From positions 78,605,001 through 78,669,000 of the forward strand of contig CM043698.1 of the NCBI GenBank assembly GCA_023935145.1: 64,000 nt of DNA, in the 5' to 3' direction. Shown here piece by piece: positions 22,182-35,098 of this stretch; within the stretch, counting starts at the first letter, position 1, and every line of letters begins with the position of its first letter. The notes under the pieces were generated by a model. It was given only the letters and a program-made list of their open reading frames with translations. It was not told the origin of the DNA and did no database searches. A program made the translations under genes and the position numbers. This DNA comes from Bretschneidera sinensis. Taxonomy: Eukaryota; Streptophyta; Magnoliopsida; Brassicales; Akaniaceae.

Positions 22182-24883
22182 AAGGTCTAGAAAATGGATA
22201 ATAATATGAGAGGTTTTATTGTTAGGCCAAGAGAATAACAAAATGAAATCAAGTAGGAACATATGAGCTTGCTCTCTTTGTTAGGCTTTCTTCTATTTTT
22301 TTTTCTTTGTTAAAACCCACACCTTTTTTACATAAGACAGATCTATTAGACCAAGGCATTAGCCTAAAATTGTCGCGCCATCAGAATAAAAACCATCACA
22401 ACTTCAGAAAAGTGAACTCCAGCCTATTCCTTTAAAAGGTTCACAATAAAAAATGACTTAATTTCATTACTCTTCTAACAAGCAACACAATTTCATTAAT
22501 GCAAGGTGCTGTTTGCACTCCTTAACAGGTTCTCAAACTCCACTTCAAAGACTTCAAGCAATATGTCCCTCCATACTCTCTTCACCACTCCTCAGTTGCC
22601 TTCTCATCCAGATACAGCAAGAGCTTCCCCTCCATAAGCTAGTGACAATAATCATCTCTTCTTGAGATAAAGCAACCATGAATTCATTCTTAACAAGTCC
22701 ACTGTAAGGACTTGGCTATGTTAACAACAACTATAACCAAAGAAACTCTACAATCAAGGAAATAAAATCTAGAGACTTTCCACATGCATGAATGCAAGAG
22801 AATATATCACTAACAGTCCAACCAAAAAAGGAAAAAATAACATACATCATCAATAAGGAAATCCAAATCTGCATTAGAGACAATCTTCCCATCAAAATCA
22901 ACAGAATGTCTCTTGTGCTATCTTGCAAATAAACTAATAAACTTTGAATGCTAAGTACAGGAATTGTAAGATTTAATATCAGGATATTTAAAAACGTAAA
23001 CATAAAATATAGTGAGAAAAAAAAAAGCATTCTAGTGTTTCATATACCAAAATATACTTCCATTAATTAATATACTTTGTTTTCTTACAACTTTACCAAC
23101 AAAAACCATTAAGCTCATCTACATCATCATCATCTAAGTTACCCCTTCATATGAAAGAAAACAACATATCTTTAAAAAAACAGCAGGTCTTTAAAAAAGA
23201 AAACAACAGTAAGGTCTTTTAAAAAAACAGCAAAACAGCAGCTACACTTGTAAAAAACGACAGGGACCACATTAAGCATAAAAAAAACAGCCTTAAAAAA
23301 ACAATTGATCTTAGAAGGAAAAAAAACAACAGATCTTAAAGAAAACAACATATAAGTCTTTCTTTCAAAATGGCAGGGACCAGACGCATTAAAAAAAAAA
23401 AGAGAGTATATCTTCAAAAGTGAGAGAAGATACGTAAGAAAGCTTGAGAAGAGGAAAGAAAAAAGGCTCCAGTGAGCTAGACAAAGTGACAGATAAGGAC
23501 ACTGAGAGTTTGCAACAATGCTATAAGAGACGAGAGAGGTAGAGAAAGAGATTACCTTCACACCAAAAAGAAGTCTACAATCGACGTTGCAAGAGGCGAT
23601 AGAGTCTGCGATTTTGTATGGGTGTTTATGGGTTCTGCTCAAAAAACCTAATTGATCTCCATAGGTAAGGATTTGTCCAAATTTTTCATTTAAAAAGCAA
23701 TTTATTTAGGTTTTTTTGAACTGGGTTCGATAGACTGGACCCATATATTTTGTTGTCCTTGAATCGTTGATGAATTGACGATTCAGTTCGATTCTACGAT
23801 TCACTTCACCAAATCATCGTTTCGTCAGCGATTCAGGCTAGTTTTCGATTCACTCTTGCGATTTGAATTTATTAGGGTTCATTTTGATTTGAATAGTATA
23901 ATGTATGATTATGACAACTATGCATGTGACCATATCATAACACTTGGGGATATCTTGGCAAGGCAGGGCAAGGGGATAAAACAGATGGTCGGGTGGAAAA
24001 TGCAACCAATCAAAGCTCGGTGGACAAAGATTTTCTTGTCATGGTACCCACTTTTGATCCCAAAAGATCTATCTGTTTGATATCATTCAAACCTCGTGTT
24101 TAACACAGAAAAAGACTTAACTCATCACTCAAGCCTCTCATGTAACTAACAAAAAACACCAAAACCAAAAGACCCACCAAACAAATCGACCAACAAACAC
24201 AAACCTATAATAACATTTCAAAAAAACTGCTCAATTAAATCAACCCCAAATCGATTTTCATCACACAAAAACTAATAACTCAGAGAAAAATAAGAGTGAG
24301 AGAATACCTTCAAAAGTGGGATTGGGGAAGGAAGAAGAGTGACCTCGGGTTTGTGATGCGTCAGATAAACGAGGTTGAGAGAGGCTCTTTAAAATTATCA
24401 AGATCAATGCCTTCCTAAAAATCACATTTCTTAATCTCACACTGACCAGCAAAGTAAAAAAATTAAATTAAATTTTGTATCTTTGATGAAGAAAAAAAAG
24501 CAATAAACACCCAAAATTCGTCATTTCCCCTTCCCTCACTTTTCCCTAACTATTTCACAAAGTCAAACAAATCAAAAAACCGTATAAAAAGAGTAGAAGT
24601 GTACAAACTAAAATCTATTAGATTTGGACAATAGTGGAGATCTCGGGCTAGAACTGGTCAACAAATCGTGTGCTGCTTCAACTAGCTAGGGATGACACCT
24701 TTGATGAATCAAGAGTGAGAGAGAGAGACAGCAAAGCTAACCAAAGACATAGAAACAAAGAAAACAACTGCAGATCGAGAAAGAACTTATTTTGGAGCTT
24801 AGTGCATACTGCATTTTCTTTACTTTTGGTTTTCTGAATAATTAAGCGCACAAGACAATATACTAAAGTTTTTTAAGGTCTAT
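22182..24883. other. Intergenic stretch without recognised gene
   Basis: Sequence is AT-rich. From about 23160 to 23400 it carries short repeats of AACAGC and GGTCTTTAAAAAA type, whose minus-strand reading gives a 156-residue low-complexity frame that I reject. Around 23780-23870 the word CGATTC recurs several times. GAAG|GTAATCTC near 23552 and GAAG|GTATTCTC near 24307 look like splice donors on the minus strand, but I found no protein to go with them. Confidence 0.35.
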
Positions 24884-25290
24884 TTCGATGCTTCAAAGCG
24901 CCAATATATGACGCGAACATATAGTGGCGTTTAAAACCGCCGATACATGACAGTGGCACATAGTGACACTTAAAAGCGTCGCTATATGACAGATTTTATA
25001 ATTGTTTATTTTGGTGCTTCAAAGTGCCACTATATGTATCAATATTTATTTTATTTAGAACTATAAAATTTTAGTTATTAAGCGCGTAGTTTGCCTGGGT
25101 TTTTTTTATCTTATTTTGGTGTCTTTAAGCACCGCAATATGAAGTAAATAGATTGGGTTTAAAAGTCATATTTCAGCAATATGAAGTATTCATATTTCTG
25201 CACTTACAAGCGCCGCAATATGAAATGGATTTTTGCATATTATGACGCTTAAAATCATCAATACTTTCACATTGCCGCGCTTCTTATTTA
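24884..25290. repeat. Cluster of GCGCTT/AAGCGCC inverted words, probably from a DNA transposon
   Basis: Many near-copies of GCTTNAAAGCGCC(A/G)NTATATGA alternate in both orientations, such as CAAAGCGCCAATATATGA, AGTGGCGTTTAAAACCGCCG and TTACAAGCGCCGCAATATGA. Repeats of this style occur in subterminal parts of CACTA-type or similar DNA transposons. Neither coding sequence nor tips with a target duplication were found. Confidence 0.5.
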
Positions 25291-26330
25291 TCTTGTCGTG
25301 ATTCTGGTATATATGAATCATTTATTTAACTAATCAAGTGTAAATGATCTTTGATACGTAGTATGTTTCTCTTACATAACAAATTAACAAAATATGCTGA
25401 GAAGTCAAAACCCGATCCAAGGGAGATAATAAGATTTTTTTTTTTTTTTTGCTAATTAGATAAACCTGTAAACTGATAGAATCAAGTCAAGTAGTAGATT
25501 AACCGCTTTTTCCACTGCATTAATTATTCTATTATTGATTCTGCAAATGTTTTTCATGTAATGGACCTGAACATTGACCAATAAAGATATGTATTGCAAA
25601 ATGTAATGGAAATCAGTTCACTTCTTTACTGCAATCTTTAGCACTACGCACCTCATGCCCATCGTGAACTGTATCAAGGAATCGTTTTGGCCGCACACTA
25701 CTTGCTTTATCAGAAAAGCAAGGAAAATTCTTATTCAAACCTGATTCATGAATTCAATCTTGGACCGAAAGAAGCTCCACCAGTAATTATGTGAAAGTCC
25801 ATTAGTAATTTTCATATCAACTTTCTTTTATACTCCTTTTATCTCGTTTTGATTGTCACCATTCAAATAGAACAAACTTCAAAGAAATATTTTACTTTTT
25901 TATAATACACTTTATTTATATGGTGGGGAATAAAATTAGTAGATCCCACCATCAAGCATTTAAGATAATAAATGTATTTATGGAAAATGTTTGTTATTTA
26001 TATTCTGCTTAGAAAGTGGACAAACAAATTGAAATACCGATTTAAAGAAAGATTGACAAACAATGTGAAGCAAATGAAATATTTAATTACTATTAAGATA
26101 CGTGTTACTTTGTAATTTGATTTAGGAACGAGGTCCAAACAACAATTATGGTTAAGCTGAACAAGGATCAATTCAAAGTTTGGGAATCTAGTTCCTGATC
26201 TTCTCTTATAATATCTCTAAAATGGAATAAGTGATTACCAAGTTGGACCAACTAAATTCCTTTCACATTCTAACTTTAAAAACCTTCTACGGTACTAACA
26301 ATAGACATAACCAAAACCAGAAGCAATAAT
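25291..26330. other. Upstream region of the metacaspase gene
   Basis: About 1 kb of AT-rich sequence without a convincing frame. TCTTATAATATC near 26204 is a possible weak TATA-like element before the start codon at 26331. The promoter is not otherwise defined. Confidence 0.3.
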
Positions 26331-28953
26331 ATGGCAAGTAGAAGTGAGAGATGCAGTGGGTGTGGGCGGCTGCTGGTCTTTCCACTACAGGCACAAATCG
26401 TTCCATGCGCTGCGTGCAACACCGTCACCAGGTTTCGACCCTACAACGCTTGGGGTCAAGCCAATGACTCACAGACCAATACAGCCATGTCTAATTATAA
26501 CGCTAACAGGATTTCTGCTGGTCCTGTCAATAGCTATACAGGATCAAACTCATATGGTTACCGTCCTACTAATTATAATTACTATACTCAGCCACCACCA
26601 CCACCACGACTGTTGTCACCTCCTCCTTCTGTGTATGGGAGGAAGCGGGCGCTGCTGTGCGGAGTTAATTACGTTGGCAAGAGTTACAGACTCAAAGGAA
26701 GCATCAACGATGTTAGGTGCATGAAGTACATTCTGGCTCAGAAGTTGGGTTTTCCTAATGATTCCATACTCATGCTCACAGGTACATATGTTAATTAGAG
26801 TGTTTTCTAAAGAAATCATTTATGAAATAGTTAAAAAATTATTTTCATTGATATTTTATTAAACACTAAATATTTGACGCTTCACTGGTTCAAATACTAT
26901 TTTATAAACAATAAACTACACGGATTCATTTTAATGTATAAATTATAAAGTAGAGTCTGATTTCTTTTAATGTTATGTCTGGCTGAAATTTTTTATATAG
27001 ATTCTGTTTACCACTTGGGTTTTTGATAAAAATTAGTAATGTATCGTCAGGTTAAAAAATTTGCAGATTTTAAAATCTCAAATGCTAAATACCACAAATT
27101 ACATGACGTGATAAAACATGATTGATTGTTATATGCTACTAACAATTTGAAACCAATTTGCGGAGGATGAAACAAACCCACTCAGAATCCCTACGAAACA
27201 TAACATGCGATTGGCGTTGCGATGGTTAGTAAAAGATTGTCAGTCAGGGGACTCACTAGTGTTTCACTATTCCGGCCATGGTTCAAGGCAGCGCGACTAT
27301 AACGACGATGAAGTTGATGGGCAAGATGAAGCACTATGCCCTCTTGATCATGAGACTGAGGGGAAGATAATTGACGATGAAATCAATGCCACCATAGTAA
27401 GGCCTCTTCCTTCTGGGGTCAAACTTCATGCTATCATCGACGCTTGCCACAGCGGAACAGTGCTCGATCTATCATTTGTCTGCAGGATGAAACGCAGGTA
27501 TCATCTGGGAGTTTATGAAATATTTGTTTCCTATTAATAATAAAAGTAAAGTCAAACTTATGAAATGATTTTTATTTTTTTTAAATTGAATTTGTACTAA
27601 AAAATTGTTTTTACGGATATTTTATCAAATATTTTATTGTTTTTAACCAAAACTTTTAAAATTAAACCATAATAAGACAATATAATGTTTGTTAACCTTA
27701 AACAAACAAACTTTGTTTTAATATGAGATATTCTTAAGGTTGAGAAATAACTCATTGTTTTAAACTTGTGTTCAATTTCAGGGAGAGATCTTATATTTGG
27801 GAAGATCAAAGTCCACCAACTTGTTATAAAGGTACAAACGGTGGGTTAGCCATCTCTTTTAGTGCTTGTGATGATGATAAAACCACTACAGATACTACTG
27901 TGAGTTATCACCATTTACTTATCCCTCTCTTCAATTACTATTATGCATCAGCAGTACATAATGAAACTTGCATAACCTTACTTGAAAGTTTGTATTAGCG
28001 GAGAGGAAAGTGGAGTTTATAAAGGAATGGAAGGGAAAGTGGGGTAGTTACGGTTCCCTTATTTGGATGTTTTGATAAAGTATAGAGCATTGATATTCAA
28101 TCAAACCACCGAAACGAATAGTACATCCTGCCAATTTCCCTGATAAATTATTAGTTGACTGTTCTTAAATATTACCCATAAACCTTTTGGGGTGTATACT
28201 TCGTTTGTTCGGATATCATTATTATAAAGGATAATAAGAGAAAGAAGAGTATAATATGCATTCCCATTGATTGGGAGAATGGTGAAACGATAGGAAGGGA
28301 AAGGAGTGCAATATATATTATTTTCCCGTTGTTCGATAGAAAGGTGAAGGGGAATGGATGTGAGTTTAAAATTGAAATTAAAGCCATAATTTAATAACCT
28401 CTGATCCCCTCCCCTCGCATAGCTCCCTATTTGAGAGGAAAAAAATGGCATTTGGAGTGACTTTTATCCCCCAATCCTTCTTCCCTTCCAAATTTAAAAA
28501 TACTTCAAAACAAAGTTATCATATAGCCTCCTCCCTCCCTTCGCCTTCCTCTCAGTGTCTTATTTACTTGTGCAGGCATTCACAGGCGATGGCACTATGA
28601 CCGGTGCCATGACTTACAGTTTCATCAAAGCTGTGGAAAGTGAACCTGGATTGACATATGGCCGCTTGCTTAATTTCATGCGCTACACAATCCGTGAGGG
28701 TCAATCTAGTATACGCCTAAACGGGCCGATAGTATCTTTAGTGAATAAATTATTGTTCAACTCAAATACATTACAGGTACTTAATTGATCATCATCACCT
28801 CTCTCTTAAGTATGCTAGAATTTAATTCATTTTAGCAGGCAGCAGGTTTAATACAAAATGATGATATTGAAACTTGACTTTGGGATTTTGCAGGAGCCAA
28901 TACTGTCTTCATCTGAGCCATTTGATATCTACTCAACAAGATTTACACTCTGA
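26331..28953 (+). CDS. Type I metacaspase, five exons (first splice acceptor abnormal)
   Basis: Exons by family frame: 26331-26781, 27164-27497, 27782-27899, 28576-28776, 28894-28953; 387 residues, the usual type I size. Metacaspases are Cys proteases cutting after Arg/Lys; plant type I members act in the cytosol and tune immune cell death. Residues 8-29 form an LSD1-type zinc finger (C8, C11, C26, C29); about 35-98 is a Gly/Asn/Tyr/Pro-rich prodomain. The p20 part has the catalytic dyad H189 (HYSGHGS) and C245 (DACHSG), plus DDEINATIVRPLP. The p10 part has GTMTGAMTYSFI and ends FDIYSTRFTL. Introns 2-4 have GT-AG ends. Intron 1 has a good donor (CAG|GTACAT) and a TACTAAC branch site, but the acceptor that keeps the frame reads GG (27162-27163), not AG. 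The next AG gives an immediate stop. It is either a recent pseudogene, misspliced, or a sequence error. Confidence 0.85.
27900..28575 (+). other. Intron 3 of the metacaspase gene
   Basis: It is the longest intron (676 bp), bounded by GTGAGT and a TTGTGCAG acceptor. Its interior has purine-rich (GGAAGGGAAAG) and later pyrimidine-rich (CCTTCTTCCCTTCC) blocks that could pair, hinting at an inserted MITE. Borders were not resolved. Confidence 0.6.
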
Positions 28954-30305
28954 TATGTGTGTGTATATATATATATGAAAAATTATATTTAGTTTCTTGT
29001 AGTTTGACCTAACCTACACATAAAGATCCGTAATTTCAAAATATACATATACTCTATTGATAAGCATATTTCATGGGAGATCTGTATTATTATATCGAAA
29101 AATGTATATTCTAAGAGGTATCTGTATTATAATGCATATTTTAGAGGTATTTATATATTTTGAAATTATAAGTCTTTATGTGTGGTTTAGGCCAAACTAT
29201 AAATGGCTAAATGTAATTTACCCATATATATACTATACTATTTTCACTCAAATGAGTTATTTCAATAAAACTGAAAGTTAATTCTACTGTGCAATTAAAA
29301 AATTAAGACAATTTGTCTTGTTTCTACATTTTACGATAAAACACATATATTTGATAGTAAATTTATACTTCTTACTATTAAAAAAAAAAAAAACTACCAC
29401 CAAATATATATGCTTTGTCATCAGAAGCATGAATTTTACCGTTAAAGATATGTGTCCACTTAAAACAAATTGCCACTTTTTTAAGCACAGGAGTAGCCAT
29501 TGAAATACTTTATCGGTGGAATTTCGTAAGTAAATTAATAGATTCTGGCATATGTTCCTTGTAACTAAATACAGCGTGCTCAGTGGCTTAAGGATTCTCT
29601 ACATTTATGCTTTACTTTTAAACATTGCATTAAAATTATCTTCAATTCCAATCTTTTAAATTTATGTTCTTTCAATTCCTGGAACTGCACTTAAATTATC
29701 TTCAATTTCAATGACTTAAATTCTTGTTCATTTTACATTTCAATATCTTTACGAGCAGTACAACTGAATTATGAGCATATGACATATATCTCATGTTTTT
29801 CATCTTTTTATTTCTAGTTTAGCGGTTTAATGGGACAGACCTCTGTAGAAAATCCTTGCTAACACTTGTCCCATGCTTCCTGATTTCCAAATAAAAGTGG
29901 AATAGAGGGATTGCTGCCCACAAACCATTCTGCTCGAGAATCCTATTGAACTCTTTATTGACAACTCACAATGCTAGTAACTGCCCATTACATAATTGAT
30001 CGTCGGTGTTATGACAGGTCTCATTCACTTCACTTTTCTTTATAAGTAAAGACTCGGATTTTCACTAAATTTCTACCGGATCCATAAAATTCTATCCAAA
30101 ATTCTGCATATCTTGTTACCCAACTAAGTAAGATTTAAGTGCAAACACGACGGCAATAATTTTGTTAACTAGACCAAATAAGAGAATATCTCGCAGATTG
30201 TCACTTAACGCATTTCACTTGCTTTGTAAATGTTTGAACAGCGATCAGTATTCAACTGAGATTTGCTGCAATTTAACCTCTCCCAGGAGGAATAGTCATT
30301 CTGTC
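28954..30305. other. Metacaspase 3' flank, no gene recognised
   Basis: Short AT-rich frames only. 29640-29740 contains an imperfect duplication around TTAAATTATCTTCAATT. An AATAAA (29265) may serve for polyadenylation but is far from the stop. Confidence 0.3.
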
Positions 30306-30890
30306 TGATATAGGACAAAATAACTGGTCCAATAAGATTTGAACACATGAACGTACAATGATGAACAACCATCCTAAACTATGTAAGATTCAGGTCTCCT
30401 CAAATATGCAATAATGAGTTCACCACCCCAAGTTTGAAGATTTCGCCCTTAAAGGATGCATCTCACGAAGCTCAAGATGCAAAACTCACATCCATGCTAG
30501 GGCCCACCTCGAGATCCTGGAAGAAAGGTCTTCAACGACAATATAAAAGGGATTCAAACCATCTTAAAGAAAACAAAGGTCCCTACAAGAACACAAAGAC
30601 ATACTTCTCAAAGAACAATTGGTTCTTTACACAAAGAACCACCTCGGCTCTCTATTTTTCTCTCTACAATTTCGGTATCCTTCTAAGCCTTTCCTTTTAC
30701 TTCACTCCGATATTACTACTAACTTACCATCGGAGGGTCCTTCCCAAAGAACCTAACTTCGGGTGGCTTTCTTACAGTGATTCGAGTACCGCGTTGGAGT
30801 ATTCACAGGAGCGAGGCCTACATCAACCTTCTTTCTTCTTAAACCCAAGATCAATCAATAAAATCACCCTTAGCTTTTTTTTTTGCATCA
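30306..30890 (+). repeat. Tat-type 5' LTR
   Basis: 585 bp, TGATATAGG to GCATCA. It aligns with 60867-61454, both with the CGCGTTGGAGTATTCACAG block near the 3' end. A TATA box (ATATAAAAGGG) lies near 30541. The sequence after it (ATTAGTGCCATTTGAGGGAA) looks like a decayed GGCGCC-type primer site. Confidence 0.8.
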
Positions 30891-32027
30891 ATATATTAGT
30901 GCCATTTGAGGGAAGCGAGAAATTTATCTCACGATGCCACTAAAGAAAGCCTTCAACGGTAGCTTTGAAGAGCTCCATTCAACTCCACATTAAATGAGAG
31001 ATAGATAGCATGGCACCTTCAGATAGGCACACGGATAAGCACAACCCTCACCAAACCTGGAAATCAACGAAATTTTGGGGTTCGCAGTGAGCAAGTCCAA
31101 TCCAACCCAAAAAAAATCGGTCTCATCAAGTATCCCACCGCCCCAGCTAATAGAACAAAGTGAAATGAGCTTAGATTCTGACGTGTCCTCTTGATTTTCA
31201 TGATTGCTCATATGGCACCAGACTCTACTCGAGTTCAACCTAATCAGGTTCACTGCTGTAAAGTCAACGTATCAGTCATCTCGAATGATCGAGAAAAAAC
31301 ATTAACCTTGACTCGATACGAGCATCAACACAAGCCTAACCATGAGAAAGGTGACCGAATCCAAACTCAGCGCCCTCAAAACTCTCAAGCTCAACTCTCG
31401 GTCGAGTCCCAACCTTTAACATGGCACAGGGATTTGTGAGCTACTCGAAGTCTCTCAGAAGCAAAAATCGAAGGTGAGCACGCCAACCTCTCATTAAAGA
31501 CTAGCAATCTCAACATCTCAAACAAGGTCAGGCTTCCAAGGGATTCACTCTCCCGAGAAGTCACAGATGCGGCAAGCCCTAGAACTTCGAGATACCGAAG
31601 ATTGAACCCTATAAAAGAGAGACAAACCCATTGAGCATATGGAGACCAACAACTCTTCAAATGCTCATTCATGGACATTCACAGACAAATCTATGCTGAG
31701 TTTTCCCACTTACTCTCATGAAGACAGTACAAATCTGACCTTACATCTCTCCTAAAGGTAGGTCAAGTTGCTCAACTAATCATTACACTCAAGACCTGTC
31801 TAAGTAAGGTGAAGGAATAGCCTTGAAAGTCAGAGTCAGTCTTCAGTCTAGGTTCAAGGCACCACAGAAATGTATTGACACAAGCAAAGACTCTCAGCTA
31901 AAGTGAAAGATGGAAGTCTTATACTTAGGCAAGCTTCAATCAAAGACTACCACTAGCTGAAATAGAGAAACCAAGGCCAAAGTACAGGTCCGAAGTTTCA
32001 ACACTTGAAAAAACAATCCTGTAAATT
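30891..32027 (+). other. Tat leader region, non-coding
   Basis: This is the untranslated region between the primer site and the end of the antisense gene. It aligns with 61455-62700 in the second unit. Gag would be expected here or just after, but only short broken frames are present. Confidence 0.55.
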
Positions 32028-33699
32028 CTACTCGGTAAAAGAACTAAAGTGTAAAGGCAAGAGATGTAAAAAAATAAACATTTTACAGTGAAGTGAAAAA
32101 AAAAATGTAATATGGCTAAAACTGTTGTTCCCTATTCCTAGTCTCTTCAATCTTGACCTTGGCCCTCTTCTCTTCACCCTTTGCCTACTTATCATGTTCT
32201 TCATGGATCCTAGACTAACCCAGTCCAAATCAGGCCAGCACTTAGTTCCAACCTTCTTAGCCACCTCGAACCCCACATCATAGTATTTTGAAGCCTCCTT
32301 CAATAGCTCATTCTTGATGGCTTCATAATTATATAAGTTCTTCACGGTAGAGGTTGGAGCCTGCTCTAATTCGACTCTTAGTTCTCCCTCCAACCCGCAG
32401 AGATGGTCTAGTCTGATCCTAAGTTCTTCCTCCACCTGGTAACGATTGTTCACTTCAACCATGAACTAGCTCTCCACTTGTTGGAGTTTGGAGACCTCAA
32501 CCTTCAACTACTCGACTTTCTCCCAAGTAGTGTGGTAGTTATCACTCTCCACGGTCTATTGAAGCTTATGTTATCCCTTCTCAACATTCAACTAGTTATT
32601 CTAACTCACGAGGATCTCTAGTCATTCCCTGTTATCCTTCAACCGCTTTTGGAAACTACCTTCACTCTCTCAAAGTCCACAGATAGTGTTAGTCAAGGAT
32701 TGGAGACAGTCGCTGAGGAAAAAAAAAAAACAAACATGCCGACCTACATCAAATCACCTCGGTTAGAACATATTAAGATAAGACAATGAAACATTTCACA
32801 AGTATAAGGATCTCGGATCTTATCGTGTAACAAGACTCTAGTATGCTCATCATCAACTGGTGAGGTGTAAGCTCCTTCAAAGGCCCTGTGTCATAAAGCA
32901 ATACTGAACCTCTCAAAACCTGACGAACTACATTTTCACCATCAAAAGTGGAGTCCATAACCTTGACCTTCTAGCTTGGCCTGTAGTCTTCAAGTTCCTC
33001 CGGACCAAAACTCCTAGCAGCAGGACCCTCGATATTAACAACAACAAGATATAGCAGTAGAGCAAAAGCAAGTTGCTCAATAGAAGCCACTGCGCCAGAA
33101 AAGTGAGGTCTAAGAAGAGCAAAAAAAAAATGATATAACAAGAATTGAAGTACCAAAAGATGGTACAACATCCTCCAAATCCACTACCTCAACTCCTTGA
33201 GGGACCTCATACCCCCTCACCTCGGCCTGCTGCATCTCAGACTGTGGCACTTTAGTCTATTAAATCTCAAATGTCTTCACCATGCCCTTTTTTTTCTCAT
33301 GAGCAATACTAAAAGAACCAACATTCATCTTTTCACAAGCCATCCTAGCCACTTCAAAAGGGTTCAACATGGTGTCAACTGGAAAAAAAAAAAAAAAAAA
33401 AGATCTAAAGTTAGACATCATAAAGAAGTAAAAAATGCAAGTATTAAAAGCAATAAAAATGTATTATCTACTACCATCAGACTATGAAGGGGTATAAAGG
33501 CTAAGTTGAAAATCCTCAATAGTTGCTCACTAGCCAAGTCTTTATCAAATATCCTAGATGTGGCACCCAAGACCTTATTGGTCACCGCTTGCTTTTAGGA
33601 CTCAAGACTGGAGGCTTCTAATTAGGAATATCCTTGGAACTCCACTCTAACAAAACCTGATAATATTCTGGCCTCTCCATGAAAAAGCACTTCTCCTTT

Positions 33700-35098
33700 T
33701 GATGAGTGCCAAATATTGCATATTTTGGCCCCTTAATTTACATTTGTTAGCTTAGGAATTTGTTACTTTGAGTTGTTTCGTTGTTTTACAGGTTTACAAG
33801 CACTCGGAAATGAGTTTCACTAAAATTGCCTGAATTTCTTGTACAGATCAGTCATTTTTGTGAATTTTACTGTATTGATTCAGGATGAACCAGGAGATTA
33901 GCCATATATGGTTAGAAAGATCCGGATGTCTATTTTCTGAGGAATTTACGGCTCATAAAAATGATTTTTCTAGAGAAATTTATGGCAGTTTTAGTAGACA
34001 AAGGTCAGGCTGTGCATGATTTCAGCGTGACAGATCAGTCATTTTTGGGGATTAAACTGTATTGATTCAAGAATAACTAGGATATAGACATATATGCTTG
34101 GAAAGATCTGGATGTTTATTTTCTGGGGAATTTTATGGATCATAAAAATAATTTTCTAGGGAAAGTTATGGCAGTTTTAGTAGACAAATGTCAAAGAGCA
34201 AAAGCTTGAATCTGCAGTATCCCACATCGGATTGGAAACACATTGCACTTGTGGTGTTTCCCTATATAAGCCCCTCTTAACTTCATCTTTAGTAAGTAAT
34301 CCTAGTGCCATTTTGGTGCAATTTGGAGGACTTCTACTAGCATTCTGGTAGATCTCCAAGGGCTTTGCTATAAAGGGGGGAAGCGTCGCCCAACAGCGAG
34401 TGAAATTTCTCTCAATGTATAGTCAGTTTTAATTTATTTCTTTTTTAGTTTTAAAGTTTAATGTTTAGCACTTTTATTGTGAACTTTAGTTTCATAATTA
34501 TGAGAGGCTAAAATCTTCATCTAAGGTTGAAGATGAAGCCTCGCCATTGTTTGGCATAATATTTTCAGATTTGTTCATACAATTCTGATATTTTTAGTAT
34601 AAATGTTATGTTCAATTATTTAAGTAAAATCTTATGATTGATTGCTTTTAAATTGTTAAATTGGATATTCCTTGTATTTTATCTACCGGATACGGCAGAT
34701 CATTCAAATTAGATTGAATATCCATTGTGATTTGTGAATTAAACGGATACATTAGATGGTTTTGGTTTAGTTTGGGTATTCGCCGTGATTTGTATAATAG
34801 TGGATTCATGGAATGATTTGATTGATTATTTTTATATAGAACATGAAGATATATGTTTTACTTTGGTGGGGTGGATTCAGAAAACCTTAGTGTTTTTATT
34901 AGTTGTTTTTAAATCAATTTAGTTTAAGTTTATATTTTTTTGCACAATATAATTCACAATTCAGAACTAGGTTAAAATAAGATTAGTTTAGATAAAAATA
35001 TTTTCACAACGCAATTCCCTGTGGATTCAACCTCGCACGTGCACAACACTATATTGCAAACGACTCGTGCGCTTGCGAGTAATTTAAAACTCACAACA
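33700..35098 (+). mobile_element. Solo LTR of the element A family
   Basis: A complete LTR (TGATGAGTGCC...CTCACAACA, 1399 bp) with no internal region. Flanks CCTTT (33695-33699) and CCTTC (35099-35103) are a target duplication with one C/T change. It carries the 188-bp U3 repeat. It differs from the element A LTRs at many sites, so it is an older insertion reduced by LTR-LTR recombination. Confidence 0.92.
34219..34270 (+). promoter_or_regulatory. snRNA-like USE plus TATA box in the solo LTR
   Basis: ATCCCACATCG (34219-34229) is a perfect match to RTCCCACATCG. TATATAAG is at 34263-34270; the spacing is 33 bp. Confidence 0.65.

Noticed and set aside
23172..23642. 156-residue minus-strand open frame with Phe/Leu runs that looks like membrane segments
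   Set aside because: It comes from A-rich low-complexity DNA (AACAGC and TTTAAAAAA repeats), with no recognisable domain.
28000..28550. MITE in metacaspase intron 3
   Set aside because: Purine and pyrimidine blocks could pair, but terminal repeats and a target duplication are not clear.
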